From Platerodrilus igneus (taxonomy: Eukaryota; Arthropoda; Insecta; Coleoptera; Lycidae), in assembly GCA_036346225.1 (NCBI GenBank), contig JARFIW010000663.1, forward strand, positions 2,232,001 to 2,296,000: DNA of 64,000 nt, in the 5' to 3' direction. This document shows positions 1 through 10,163 of the stretch, one piece after another. The notes under the pieces are model-generated. The model saw only the letters and a program-made list of their open reading frames with translations. It ran no database searches and was not told the origin of the DNA. A program made the translations under genes and the position numbers. Within the stretch, counting starts at the first letter, position 1, and the number at the start of each line of letters is the position of its first letter.

Positions 1-2
1 TT

Positions 3-1694
3 ATTAAAGTTAGCGTCGGCAAGCTTGATACCGTTAGGAATTTCCAGCTGCGACTTATCGAAAGCTACCAAAGGTAGGTTTTCGGCAATTTTGGGAATGG
101 TTAAACACTCCAAGTTTACAGTGTAACCACAAGTAGTAGATGTCAGTTGCAAGTTAACTACAGAATTAGAGACAGAAGAATTTGAATTTAGGCCAATAAT
201 TTTGGTGTTAGTGAGATTTAATTTTAAGCCCAGTTTTTTAGCAAACTCATCTGTAATGAAATTAGCATGTGAAGCGGAATCCAAAATAGCTCTGGCTGGT
301 TGCCATTTATTTTGAATATTTTTTACTTTAACACAGGCAGTAGCTAGCAGTACTTGCTGCATGCTAGCAGGAAAACAAGAAAGTGTGGTACTAGTATTTA
401 GTACAGTTTCTGTGGAGGCATTTTCGGAATTTTTCTTCTGTTCAGTGGGAGAAGCACCAGCATTAGCTTCCAAATGCAACAACGTGCTGTGTCGTTTATT
501 ACACCGCTTGCAATTAGATTTGGATCTGCAAGTTATTTGTTTTGAATGACGAAGGCAGTTTTTACACAAGTCAGTATTCGAAACCTTGTCGAAACGTTGT
601 TTTGTAGTTAGTTTTAGAAAGTCAGGACATTGAGTGATAAAGTGGTTTAGTTTGCACATAGGACATGCATTACCGCTTTCACTAGTAGTAATAAACGCCT
701 GTTTATAATTAGTTTTAATTTTAGGTTGTTGATTTTTAGGAAAACTCTGACTAGTACATGTTTGTTTGTCGTGCTCAATCTCCTCTAGTAATTGGCAACG
801 ATTTTTTAGGAAGTCGTCTATTTCATTTAGACTCAGTATAGCGATTCGCTTATATTTTGATAATTCATTTCTAGAACCATCATCTAGTTTAGTCATTAAA
901 ATGTGCGACACAAACATTCCACTCTCGTCGATAGATGTGTCTAGTTTTCGTAACGCTCTAATGTGTTTGAATAACGTATCATACAAACAACGTAATTCGG
1001 AGCCGTTAGATTTTAGAATAGGTTTAAGATCAAAAATAGCCTTTATGTGATTTTGTATAATCAATTTAGGATTATTAAATCTATTCTGAAGTAGATTTAA
1101 TGCTATATGGTAATTCTCGCCTGAAGGAGCAATATTTGCAATAAGTTCGCTTGCAGAACCTTTTAGACTACCTTTTAGGTGCAAAAAGCGTTCTACGTCG
1201 CTTAGATTAGGATTATTATGCACGAGTGCCATAAAAATTTCTAGGTATGATGGAAACTCAGTGAAAGTTCCAGAAAAATTAGGGATACTTAATTTTGGTA
1301 ATTTAGCATATATTTGTTTGATAGATGTAGTTCTACCTGGGCTCGCTGCAGAGCTTAAAGACTCTGTCGAGCTTGCTCTAGATAGCTTACAAGTACCTTT
1401 TAAGAAGCTAGTTGCTTTACTTATAATTATAAGATCAATAAATTTATCAAAATAGTCATCTTCAGAGATTATTTCTTCGGATGTAACTGAATTTGCAGTC
1501 AGCTCAATAGATACTTCTCTATATTTTGCTGCGGCTGGTTTGATAGTATCCAACCGTAAGTTAAAATTAGTAATAATAGTTTGGGTAATTGGTACACTAG
1601 TAATTGTAGCAAGAAACCGCTCAAAGTTTTCTAGTTCGTTAATTAGCGATTTCGCTGTAGCCAACGCAATCTTAGCTTGATATTGTTTAGGCAT
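3..1694 (-). CDS. BEL/Pao retrotransposon gag-protease polyprotein, N-terminal 564 codons, cut by window edge
   Basis: Reading the minus strand from the ATG at 1694-1692, I checked every codon to the window edge and found no stop, so 564 residues are open and the frame continues outside. The layout is that of BEL/Pao elements: an N-terminal gag domain (about residues 100-330), then a CCHC knuckle at 344-356 (CPMCKLNHFITQC), a second Cys/His cluster from about 377 (CKNCLRHSK, then CKRCNKRHSTLLH), then the retroviral-type aspartic protease of the A17 family with its catalytic ILDSAS at 470-475 (Asp472). Gag packages the element RNA; the protease would cut the polyprotein. Reverse transcriptase, RNase H and integrase should lie beyond position 1. 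The uninterrupted frame contrasts with every other transposon gene in the window and suggests a young copy. Family assignment rests on the knuckle-plus-protease arrangement recognised by eye. Confidence 0.85.
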   Translation of the reverse strand, partial: MPKQYQAKIALATAKSLINELENFERFLATITSVPITQTIITNFNLRLDTIKPAAAKYREVSIELTANSVTSEEIISEDDYFDKFIDLIIISKATSFLKGTCKLSRASSTESLSSAASPGRTTSIKQIYAKLPKLSIPNFSGTFTEFPSYLEIFMALVHNNPNLSDVERFLHLKGSLKGSASELIANIAPSGENYHIALNLLQNRFNNPKLIIQNHIKAIFDLKPILKSNGSELRCLYDTLFKHIRALRKLDTSIDESGMFVSHILMTKLDDGSRNELSKYKRIAILSLNEIDDFLKNRCQLLEEIEHDKQTCTSQSFPKNQQPKIKTNYKQAFITTSESGNACPMCKLNHFITQCPDFLKLTTKQRFDKVSNTDLCKNCLRHSKQITCRSKSNCKRCNKRHSTLLHLEANAGASPTEQKKNSENASTETVLNTSTTLSCFPASMQQVLLATACVKVKNIQNKWQPARAILDSASHANFITDEFAKKLGLKLNLTNTKIIGLNSNSSVSNSVVNLQLTSTTCGYTVNLECLTIPKIAENLPLVAFDKSQLEIPNGIKLADANFN

Positions 1695-2879
1695 TGTCTA
1701 GATGAATATGCCGAAAACAATAATCACAAATTTTAGGAATGCAGTAAGAAGCTCAAACGCAATAAATATATTTAGTAAATATAATATTGCGCTTAGTTCA
1801 CGTATTAACTAGTTACAACTTCAATATAATGAAAGTTGCAACCCTTTAGTAATTATTGATCAGTATTGTTTGCTTAGATACGCAAACATTACCAACAAGC
1901 ATTAATTTAAATAATAGTAGTTTCAATTTTATGTATGAAAACGACTAGCACTCACTCATATTTCAAACTGTGGTACTTGAATAAATTGAAAGCTTTTTTA
2001 GTAAAGCTAAGTCAAATTCAAGAAAAATAATGATGTTAATTTTATATAAAGGGATGAGCAGTCGCTTATCATTTAAAGGTAGAAAGATGTAACTGACCTT
2101 AAGCTGGAAGCGTAGCATAAAGCTGTTTAGCCTTGAAGCATTGACGGACTGTTAACCATTAGTAGAATGCGCTGCGCGATACTTTTAGTTAGGGTGCACA
2201 TAACGATAACGTTTTTTGCAGTCGAACAGAACACACTTACTGCGTTTATAGAACACGTTGAAATTAATGTTTGAAATAATAATTATCCATTATTTAGCAC
2301 TGATAGAATCTCGATTGAAGGACCATGGGCAAGAATAGGGGGTATTGCTTCACAAATAGGATTGGAAGTCGACTCTTTCTGATATTGATTTAGGGTTTAG
2401 TTTATTAACAATAATTAGCTTAGCAAAAGAAAACACTTCGATTGGACATGTATGTAGAATAAAAACAAGCGTGCTCGGTTAACGTATGTACATTTACTTC
2501 ATTTATTAGTTTAATTAGAATAGTACAATAGCCGCGCAAAGCGAGGCATTTAAAACACTAGAAACCATTACATATTCATTTAGAATGATTGCTCATAGGG
2601 AGCAATGCGAATAGTAATATTGCGCGACCGCTCTTGACCGCATTTTATACAGAACTGTTCACCTTAACGAACGACGTTACCCCTATGAGGTCTAGTCCAA
2701 TTAAAGGTGGGGTGCGTTGAGATATTCCTAGATTCTAACCGCTTGAACGGTTTAACCCAGGTGAAGATAGATTTGTAGATTCGTAGAAGCGGCATAAAAT
2801 CCTAACAATACACAAGAAGTGCTACGCAGTTTATATAATAAGCTGCTAATAATAGAAAATAGTTATGAAATCAACGGAA
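1695..2879 (-). other. Upstream leader and probable 5' LTR of the BEL/Pao element, boundaries not resolved
   Basis: This 1.2-kb AT-rich stretch lies directly 5' of the BEL/Pao start codon and has no open frame of note. On the minus strand it holds a TATA-like word (TTTATATAAAA, about 2041-2051), as expected of an LTR promoter. I could not find matching LTR ends or a tRNA primer site because the partner LTR lies outside the window. It ends where gypsy element A is inserted at 2880. Confidence 0.4.
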
Positions 2880-2883
2880 CACT

Positions 2884-4181
2884 TGCTACGTACATCTGCG
2901 AAGCCTAAAAGACAAAGAAGGAAAACAAAAAAAACCAGGGCTCGGTCGGTGAGGCGGTGGGGTATTATAAATACAAAAAATATATAATTAAAGGAAAGTC
3001 TGAAATAAATATATTAAAAATAAGAAATTAAACATACTTATTAATACTTATGATTAATCTAAGTGACATTTTGAGGAGACATAACAATGCATTATAATCA
3101 AAACAAAATCAATAACCCTCAAGATACACCTATCAGGTAGAACGCAAAGAAAAAAAAAATTATTACCCCCTAAAGTGGCGAGCTGTGGTTTTCAGGTCCC
3201 TCCCTTATGTTAAATTCCTAAGAGAAAAATTACAACTCCAAAAGCCTCAACTCTGAATTCGCATTGTAAATATAAAACTAAATATTTAAGGTTTTCTCTA
3301 CGAGGTCGTAATTTAACAAAAATTTACAATTATAGCACCAACAACAGTTCTAAATCGCCATTGTGACATTCAAGTTAGCTACATAAAATTATCACCGTAA
3401 GAGGTCAGGATATAATACAATATTTTCAATACGTATCATCTCACATAAAAAGAAGCGTTTTACTCCTACAAAATTTAGTCGGCAATAGAAGACCCTTATA
3501 AATAGGCAGTTTCATCAAATACGTAAAACCCATATCAAAAAATGGTGGGTAAAATCACTCACCCTCGAGTCCAGAGCGTAGTGTTGGCCCTAATGATAGT
3601 GCGGAACAGAGGTGCTCGGGACCAAGTAGTGTTGGTGTCCTCCCATACCAAAAAGGAGCGGCAACTTAATGGGTCGCTAAGTCCCCCTAAGGAAGAAACA
3701 CGCTGAAGGGCGTGCGCGAAATTCTCACAAAGAAAAAACGGAAACAACCAAAAATATAACAATTATTTTCGTTGTGTATATCGAAAAGAAAGTGAATATT
3801 AATTTTGTTTAACTAATAACCAGAGCTCAAAGTAATATTGTTGTTATCAAACGTGGTTAGGAAACTTGAAACACGGTTTTATCGGATAGTTCAATACCTA
3901 ATTTCAAGAGTTTCCGATTAAAACAATAAAGAAAGACGCCATTGCAATGCACAGCGAGTTCCCGGATACCTAAAACAGGGTATTGACTATTTAATTTATA
4001 GAATAAATTTGTCATTTTCAAAACAAATAGATTTGAAATTGAAAATTACTAGAAGCGTATTTTTTCGTAGGAAGGTCTAATATAACGGGTGTTGTTGGAG
4101 AGTATGAGCAGAATCTACGTAAATGAATAATGGAGCAAAAGGATGTAGATTTTAACATACCATCGTAAAGTAAACGTAACA
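2884..4181 (-). repeat. 3' LTR of gypsy element A
   Basis: 1298 bp, beginning TGTTACG at its coding-strand 5' end (4181) and ending GTAGCA at 2884. It matches 8425-9671 over its whole length apart from indels; the copy here has about 40 extra bases near 3005-3045. Related LTRs in the window lie at 16795-17914, 24948-26058 plus 36949-37149, 56850-58183, 58846-60078 and from 62745. Confidence 0.85.
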
Positions 4182-4985
4182 AATCCCCCCAAGCAAAAGT
4201 AAAAGTTCGGGGTGGGAAGAGAAAAGCAGAGGAACAACCCACTGGAACAACAAAACGACAAAGCAAACCGAAAGGACCACCAAAAAAAAATTACATCCGG
4301 CTCAAAAGACCAATAGTGGTAACGAAGAGACTACCAGAGAAAGCGAACCAAGACACTCACTGGAGTAAACCGAGTACTAGAACAACAGAAGAAAGAAGAA
4401 GCAACGTAAGACGGGTAATAAGCCATCAACGAGGACTAAGACGAAACGGCATCGACACTGCTGAGTCGTCAAAGGACGTATGTTTCTCAGAAGAAACAGT
4501 AAAGTTATCAATCTCTAGAAAAGGATTGGTTTCTCGCAAATAAATCAAAAAAAGAAGAAAAAAAGAAAGCGAGAATGAAACCGAGCAGTGACAACCAAAA
4601 CAGGACCCAAGTCTTACGTATACAAAGGGACAACAAGGGAGAACAAGAGCAAGAGAGGAAAAACGCTGGTAAAAGAAACGATGTACTACAAACTGTGGTA
4701 ACCAAGAGTCACAAAAGCGAAGATCCAAAGAAAAGAAAAACGAACTACAAAGCACCTACCACGGAGCGGATGGACGAAACGCAATCGGTATAGGGACCGA
4801 CAGCAAAGAAGACCAACAAAGGGATAGGGAAAGGAAAGTGGATCCAAAGTAACAGGGGAAGTAAATTAAAGCAAACAAAACCCATATTAAAGCAGCATCA
4901 AAACTGCAGGAAGAAGACATATCCCGTTTCCAAAACAAAACACAAAAAAACAGTACAAAAAGAAAATCAAACCGAATTCCAGTGT
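4182..4985 (-). other. 3' noncoding region of gypsy element A with polypurine tract
   Basis: It starts with the polypurine tract next to the LTR (coding strand GCTTGGGGGGATT, 4181-4193) and is otherwise purine-rich on the plus strand with no credible gene. Similar sequence sits at the same place in copies B (17915-18870) and C (24180-24947), so it is a conserved untranslated part of this family. The short open frames here are by-products of base bias. Confidence 0.6.
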
Positions 4986-4994
4986 AGTTATATA

Positions 4995-5100
4995 TGAGTG
5001 AGTGTGTGTGTGATTTGCGCGCGCGTGTGTGTATGTGTGTGGGTGTTGATGTATGAGTATGTGAGTGTGTGTGTGTGTACAAAGTGTGTGTGAATGTGTT
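4995..5100 (-). repeat. TG/CA microsatellite in gypsy element A
   Basis: Runs of gtgtgtgt with interspersed gcgc and gagt. The same CA-type tract lies at the same position in copy B (18873-18928) and copy C (24077-24165), always next to the structured module, so it belongs to the element and did not arise separately. Confidence 0.8.
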
Positions 5101-5174
5101 GGACCGCTGTAGTTACCTATTACGACAGACAGGTCGCCCCATGAGGCTATTCTATTCCCGGACCCACACGGGGA
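5101..5174 (-). other. Conserved GC-richer structured module, copy A
   Basis: About 74 bp conserved between gypsy copies A, B (18929-19002) and C (23999-24075) far better than the flanking untranslated sequence. The core in copy C reads GGTACGACCTGCCTGTCGTA then AGAGGCGACTACAGC. GTCG and CGAC can pair as a small hairpin. Here some stem bases are changed (the copy A core reads GTCGTAATAGGTAACT). Function unknown. Confidence 0.6.
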
Positions 5175-5392
5175 AAGAAAAAAAAGAAAACCCCAACAAA
5201 CAGAGAAGTAAATAAAAAGAAAACTTAAACTCCAGAAAGCAAAACCTAAGGGGAGCAAAGTCGGCATAAGAAACGAGCGCGAGGACTAGATATTAAGCTT
5301 AAGACGTTTGCGCCGCCAGCAAGAAAATGAAACAAGATCAAGGACATTAGGACTTCGCCGACACACATCTTCCGGTTTGGAAAGAGCATACT

Positions 5393-6913
5393 CTAATGTC
5401 TGCCCCCTTTTGCGCAGTTTTCTGCCAAACAGGAACAGCAAGGGTGTAGTAGTTGTACCATGAAGTTTAGGAGGTGGCAGGGTAGTTTAGAAAACTCAAA
5501 ACGCATCATAGAAGGACGTTGTTTGTTGTTAGGATTGGTGGTAAGAAAGTCAACGGCAGAAAAGGAAACCTCATAAGTTGTCAGAATATCAACGGTAGAA
5601 AAAATAAAGGTATTGGCTGTAAGAGAATCAACCTTACGAAAAGAAACACAAGCAGAGCACACTTCAGTTACGTTAGATAAAGGGGCAGAAACAGATAAAA
5701 CTTTATCGATGTTAGGTAAATGACTAGCGGTATCTCAGTTAGGTAAAAAAACAGCATTGGCTGTAGGAGTTATTATAACCCCGTCGGTCAGGTACGCGAG
5801 CCACTACAGTAGTTGGTAGCAATGATAAATAATTGCGTAATGCCGCGCAAATAGGGTATTACGTCATATAAATGTTCAATTATTATCACATACAAAAGGT
5901 TTATATTAATTATAAGGAAAAACAGAAGGTACTCACGTAAACTGTAGGACTTCTCACAGCATTACGCTAGTATAACGGCAGCTAGCGTCGGGGAGCTTCC
6001 GGGCGTGGGTAATTCGTTGCCCACGGTCGAATCCAAATTTAATTTGACTTCTTCTTCCTATTTGTAGAGAGCGACAGGAACATAGGAAAAGGTACAATAA
6101 TTGGGTATAGCAGGAAACCTACATAACCTGAAAAAGACAAGATACGGCACAAAGATAACTACACTCGGCGACGTCTCGCTGGCTAGTCTCGACGTGTACG
6201 AAATCACCACCCTTCCTCCCTCCGCGTCTCCGTAACCCTTTGCGTAAACGCACTGTCTGAAGTGTCGGAAATACGCGCACAAGTCTTTTAAAATTATTGG
6301 CGCGAAACTGCTTACAAATTAAAACTTTACAGGAATATTTACGGCCGATTTTCGGCACGTAACAGAGTATCCACCTAAGGAAAAGTAGCAGAATCCGATA
6401 ACACTTCACCCATATTACCTAAAAGAACAGAATCAAGTAGAACTTCGCAATGTTAGATAAAAGAGTAGAATAAAGTTTATTAACATGAAAGAAAGGAGCA
6501 GCACTAGACAGAATTTCATCAACCTTACAAGAACAAACAGCATCAGGAACAACTTCATCCACAATAGATAAGGAGGCAGAATCAGGTTGACCTGTGTCAA
6601 CATTAGATAACAGAACATCAGCTAGGATTTCATCAACCTTAGTTAAAAGAACAGAACAAGTAGCTATGGGTTCACTAACTTCCACAGGACCTTCTCTATC
6701 CATATTACAAACTATTTTCACTTCAGCTACGGCTGTTGTTGCAGGCACGACAGAAATTTCTTGAGTAAAGGCATTTAAGAAAGCAGGAACAGGTAAAATT
6801 TTAAGAAAAACGGCAAGAGGCATTAGAGATACAGTTTCACAGACTTCAATAGGACTTTCGCTGACTGAATTAGAAATTATCGTCACTTCAACGACATTTG
6901 TGCTTGCAGACAC
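5393..6913 (-). pseudogene. Degenerate repeat-bearing gypsy protein domain (copy A), interrupted by an insertion
   Basis: Two open stretches on the minus strand (6913-6419 and 5662-5393), separated by an insertion at about 5781-6367, encode a low-complexity domain. It is built of diverged units of about 13-16 residues around a V-D-E-I-L core, for example KVDEILADVLLSNVD and IVDEVVPDAVCSCKVDEIL. The homologous domain in copy B (19338-20223) is longer and clearer and lacks the insertion. It lies downstream of gag where the protease and pol would be expected, but I see no protease or polymerase motif. I do not recognise the fold. It may be a spacer grown from a minisatellite, or an extra structural domain. 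It is broken by stops and frameshifts here. Confidence 0.55.
5781..6367. mobile_element. Unclassified insertion of about 590 bp inside gypsy A
   Basis: Copy B (around 19580) runs straight from 'ggctgtagga' to 'cctaggaaaag', whereas copy A carries about 590 extra bases at that point, flanked by similar words (GGAGTTAT on the left, AGAGTATCC on the right) that may be a short target duplication. No terminal inverted repeat and no credible coding frame were found. The content is more GC-rich than its surroundings. It could be a solo LTR or a miniature element. Confidence 0.45.
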
Positions 6914-7184
6914 GACAGGAATTTCTTGGGTAGAATCATTTAAGCGGGAACGAACTCTTGAGAAGCTAGCTGCAAGTCACTAATTCGAAGTATGGGTTGC
7001 ACTGATGTTGGAGGCACCGTATGGGGTGAAAGTGAAAACGTCGGGTCTAGTTGGTCATCTTTTGAATCGCGAAGGACCGAGGGAATTTGGTTCTTGTTAG
7101 TGGAGGTTCGATAGGTAGGGGTGTGATGGTCGTAAAAATCAATATTACAGTTCAAAGGCTCATATGGCTGAAAAGGGTATGAGG

Positions 7185-7990
7185 TCATGGTAGTAGGCGA
7201 GCAGAAGGAGGTGTAGAAAAGGATGTAGAACTAGAGACGGAAGAAAATTTGTTCGAAGCTGTATTCGTCGAAAAAGGGTATGTTTTGATAGTAGCAGCAG
7301 GGTGACCTGGATGAGGGACAAAAGAGAACGTAGAATCAACAGCAGAAGAAATTAGATACCTAGAGGTGAGGACAGAATTTAAAGTATGATTCGAAGACCT
7401 ATTAGTAGTAGGATGACAATGTGGACAGTTGAGGCGAGAAACTCCCTTATGTCCGCAACCATAGCAATGAAGTACTTGAGGACGAGTAGATCGTGTCGAA
7501 ACATTACCAGGTTTGTCGCAATTAAAACATATGACCTGACGAGTAGAAGCAAAACTAGCAAGAAGAACAGTAGAAAGTACGGAAGAAGTATCGGATCTAC
7601 CCGTAGGCGTACGAGAATCCTTAACAACTCGGTCATGTGAATTAAAAGTATTTTCCTCAATAGTAGCAGACTTATAAGAAAGATCCGGTTCGGCAGTAAC
7701 AGTATGTTGTTTTTGACTAGGTGGTATGACATGATCGGCCAAAATCTTTTTGCCGGTTCCAACTTCAGACAATCGTCCTTTAACTGTTTTAAGGAGCGGA
7801 CAGTAGGCAAATGGGTTCGATAAAATGGAGCGAGGTTACGAAGCAAAATGGACAATTGATCATCCTACTTGAAAGATCCATCCCACTGGAACAGGGCAGT
7901 CATACACTTGAAATAGTCAGTAATACTATCTGATGACTCCTGCTGTCTATTGCAGATACCATCATAGAGTCTTTTTTCTATATCAGTCAT
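7185..7990 (-). pseudogene. Gypsy gag (capsid C-terminal part and zinc knuckles), broken
   Basis: From the ATG at 7990 the frame resembles the retrotransposon gag C-terminal region (DYFKCMTALF, then ILLRNLAPFYRTHLPTVR). It is cut by an in-frame TAG shortly before ILLRNL and a frameshift near 7760, then continues in another frame to 7185. Two nucleocapsid knuckles follow: the first, CFNCDKPGNVSTRS, has lost the His and last Cys of the C-x2-C-x4-H-x4-C pattern; the second, CYGCGHKGVSRLNCPHC, is Cys-rich but not canonical. The N-terminal gag portion seems absent. In a working element gag would form the particle and package RNA. This copy cannot do so. Confidence 0.7.
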
Positions 7991-8424
7991 TTTGGATACG
8001 AATAAACAAAAGAAATTGGGAGAAAGTAACTAAATACAGGCTAACCGTAACTCGATAAAAGCTCAAGAAAGAAATTATTGTGAATACAGGACGATTTAAA
8101 ACACATCCGACGGATAGACTTCAAGAACACCAACGAAACAACAAAATAAAAATTAGAATAGGGCGCCAGCGTTTTCAAAGGGTCTACAAATATTGGCGAA
8201 AACACAAGTCCAATAATCTGAAATTAGCCAACCACTAAATTTCAAGAAAATCGAACCCACCCAAGAAATAAAGAAAATAAATAAATACAAGTTCGAGCGT
8301 AAGGGACGAAAACATAAGTAGTATCACGCCGTGAGAAACGTATAATGTAGTAACTTGGGTAGTACAAAAAATCGGGCCAGAAGCAAGACAAACTCGATGC
8401 CCCACGCCAGGGTGTCAAAATTTA
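7991..8424 (-). other. 5' untranslated leader of gypsy A
   Basis: Between the 5' LTR end (8425) and the gag-like ATG. On the coding strand the leader begins TAAATTTTGACACCCTGGCG, so a primer-binding site is expected within the first 20-30 bases, but no tRNA could be matched with confidence. No gene seen. Confidence 0.5.
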
Positions 8425-9671
8425 TGCTACGCACATTTACATAGCCTAAAAGACAAAGGAAAACAAAAAAATTCCCAGGCTCGGTCGGTGAGGCGGCGAG
8501 GTATTATAAATACAAAAAAATATATAATTAAAGAAAAGCTTATTAATACTTATAATTAATCTAAGTGACATTTTGAGGAGACATAACAATGCATTATAAT
8601 CAATACAAAATCAATACCCCCCAAGATACACCTATCAGATAGAACGCAAAGAAAAAAATATTACCCTCTAAAATGGCGAGCTGTGGTTTTCAGGTCACTC
8701 CCTTATGTTAAATTCCCAAAAGAAAAATTACAACTTCAAAAACCTCAGCTCTGAATTCGCATTGTAAATATAAAACTAAATATATAAGGTTTTCTCTACG
8801 AGGTCGTAATTTAACAAAAATTTACAATTACAGCACCAACAACAGTTCTAAATCACCATTGTGAGATTCAAGTTAGCTACATAAAATTATCACCGTAAGA
8901 GGTCAGGATATAATACAATATTTTCACATAAAGAAAAGCGTTTTAATCCTACAAAATTTAGTCGGCAACAGAAGACCCCTTATAAATAGGCAGTTTCATC
9001 AAGTACGTAAAACCCATATCAGAAAATGGTGGCTAAAATCACTCACCCTCGAGTCCAGAGCGTAGGGTTGGCCCTAATGACAGGGTGGAACAGAGGGGCT
9101 CGGAACCAAGTAGTGTTGGTGTCCTCCCATACCAAAAAGGAGCGGCAATCTAACGGGTCGCTAAGTCCCCCGAAGGAAGAAACACGCTGTAGGGCGTGCG
9201 CAAAATTCTCCCAAAGAAAAAACGGAAACAACCAAATACATAACAAACCTTTTTGTTGTGTATATCGAAAAGAAAGTGAATATTAATTTTGTTTGACTAA
9301 TAACCAGAGCCCAAAGCAATATTGTTGTTATCAAATGTGATTAGGAAACTTGAAACACGGTTTTATCGGATAGTTCAATACTTCATTTCAACGAGTTTTC
9401 GATTGAAACAATAAAGAAAGCAACCACATCCATTGCAATGTACAGCGAGTTCCCGGATACCTAAAACAGGATACCGACTATTTAATTTATAAAATAAACT
9501 TGTCATTTTAAAACAAATAGATTTGAAATTGAAAATTACTAGAAGCGTATTTTATTGTAGGAAGGTCTAATATACCGGGTGTTGTTGGAGGATCTGAACA
9601 GAATCTACATAAATGAATAATGGAGCAAAAAGGTGTAGATTTTAACTGACCATCGTAAAGTAAACGTAACA
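8425..9671 (-). repeat. 5' LTR of gypsy element A
   Basis: 1247 bp partner of 2884-4181, with the same termini (TGTTACG...GTAGCA on the coding strand). CACT at 9672-9675 duplicates 2880-2883. Confidence 0.85.
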
Positions 9672-9675
9672 CACT

Positions 9676-10084
9676 GTTTTATACAATACAAATACAATAT
9701 TCCGATAGATATTTTAAAATTAAATGGAAAATAAATTATATGCTAAACATTATAAATAAATCACGAAATAAACTACGTTTTACAAGTAGATACTATGCGA
9801 AGTAATAAAAATAAGATCATGAAAGCAAGCGAGTATGAATGGCTTGAAAACCAAAAGTAATAACAAAACTAGAAAACTTCAAAATGAAAAGTAACACACG
9901 CTAATTTTTACTTCTTATTTCTATCAGCAAGTTGTGGGTAACGAGTTTCAATATACATAATTGCATCCCGTTCTACGAGTAGGTCAAATGTTCCACTGTG
10001 GTTGGTTTGCAACGTAGGTTTAGGAATTGTACACTGATATTAACGCAAAGGATGATACCGTGAGTGGCTACTGAAGACTGGTGC
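9676..10084. other. Unique AT-rich flank, joined to 16173-16794 before hAT insertion
   Basis: No transposon similarity was seen. Removing the hAT element joins this stretch to 16173. On the minus strand the joined sequence gives short coding-like pieces (for example TFDLLVERDAIMYIETRYPQ near 9920-9985) split by frameshifts, so a decayed gene may lie here. I do not recognise the protein. Confidence 0.35.
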
Positions 10085-10163
10085 AGTACACCCAGTGGCG
10101 TACCTAGGGGGGGCGGTGGGTGCGGCCCGCACCGGGCGGCACTTACCTTGGGGCGGCATTTTT

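Larger units (their letters stand above)
2884..9671 (-). mobile_element. Ty3/gypsy-type LTR retrotransposon A, complete ends, pol missing
   Basis: Two long similar LTRs (2884-4181 and 8425-9671) bound a 4.2-kb interior. The LTRs read TGTTACG...GTAGCA on the coding minus strand and the element is flanked by a 4-bp duplication CACT (2880-2883 and 9672-9675), the size usual for Ty3/gypsy. A polypurine tract (GGGGGGATT) abuts the 3' LTR at 4182. Going 3' from 8424 the interior holds a broken gag with zinc knuckles, a degenerate repeat-bearing domain, a structured module, a TG microsatellite and a long 3' noncoding region. There is no protease, reverse transcriptase or integrase, so this copy is a deletion derivative or a gag-only non-autonomous form. 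The two LTRs differ by many substitutions and indels, so the insertion is not recent. Confidence 0.85.

Noticed and set aside
4756..5267. Open frames rich in His-Thr repeats
   Set aside because: Translation of the TG/CA microsatellite in gypsy untranslated sequence.
8395..8424. tRNA primer site with TGGCGTGGGGC near the gypsy A LTR
   Set aside because: The word is offset from the LTR end and could not be matched to a known tRNA 3' end, so no primer was named.
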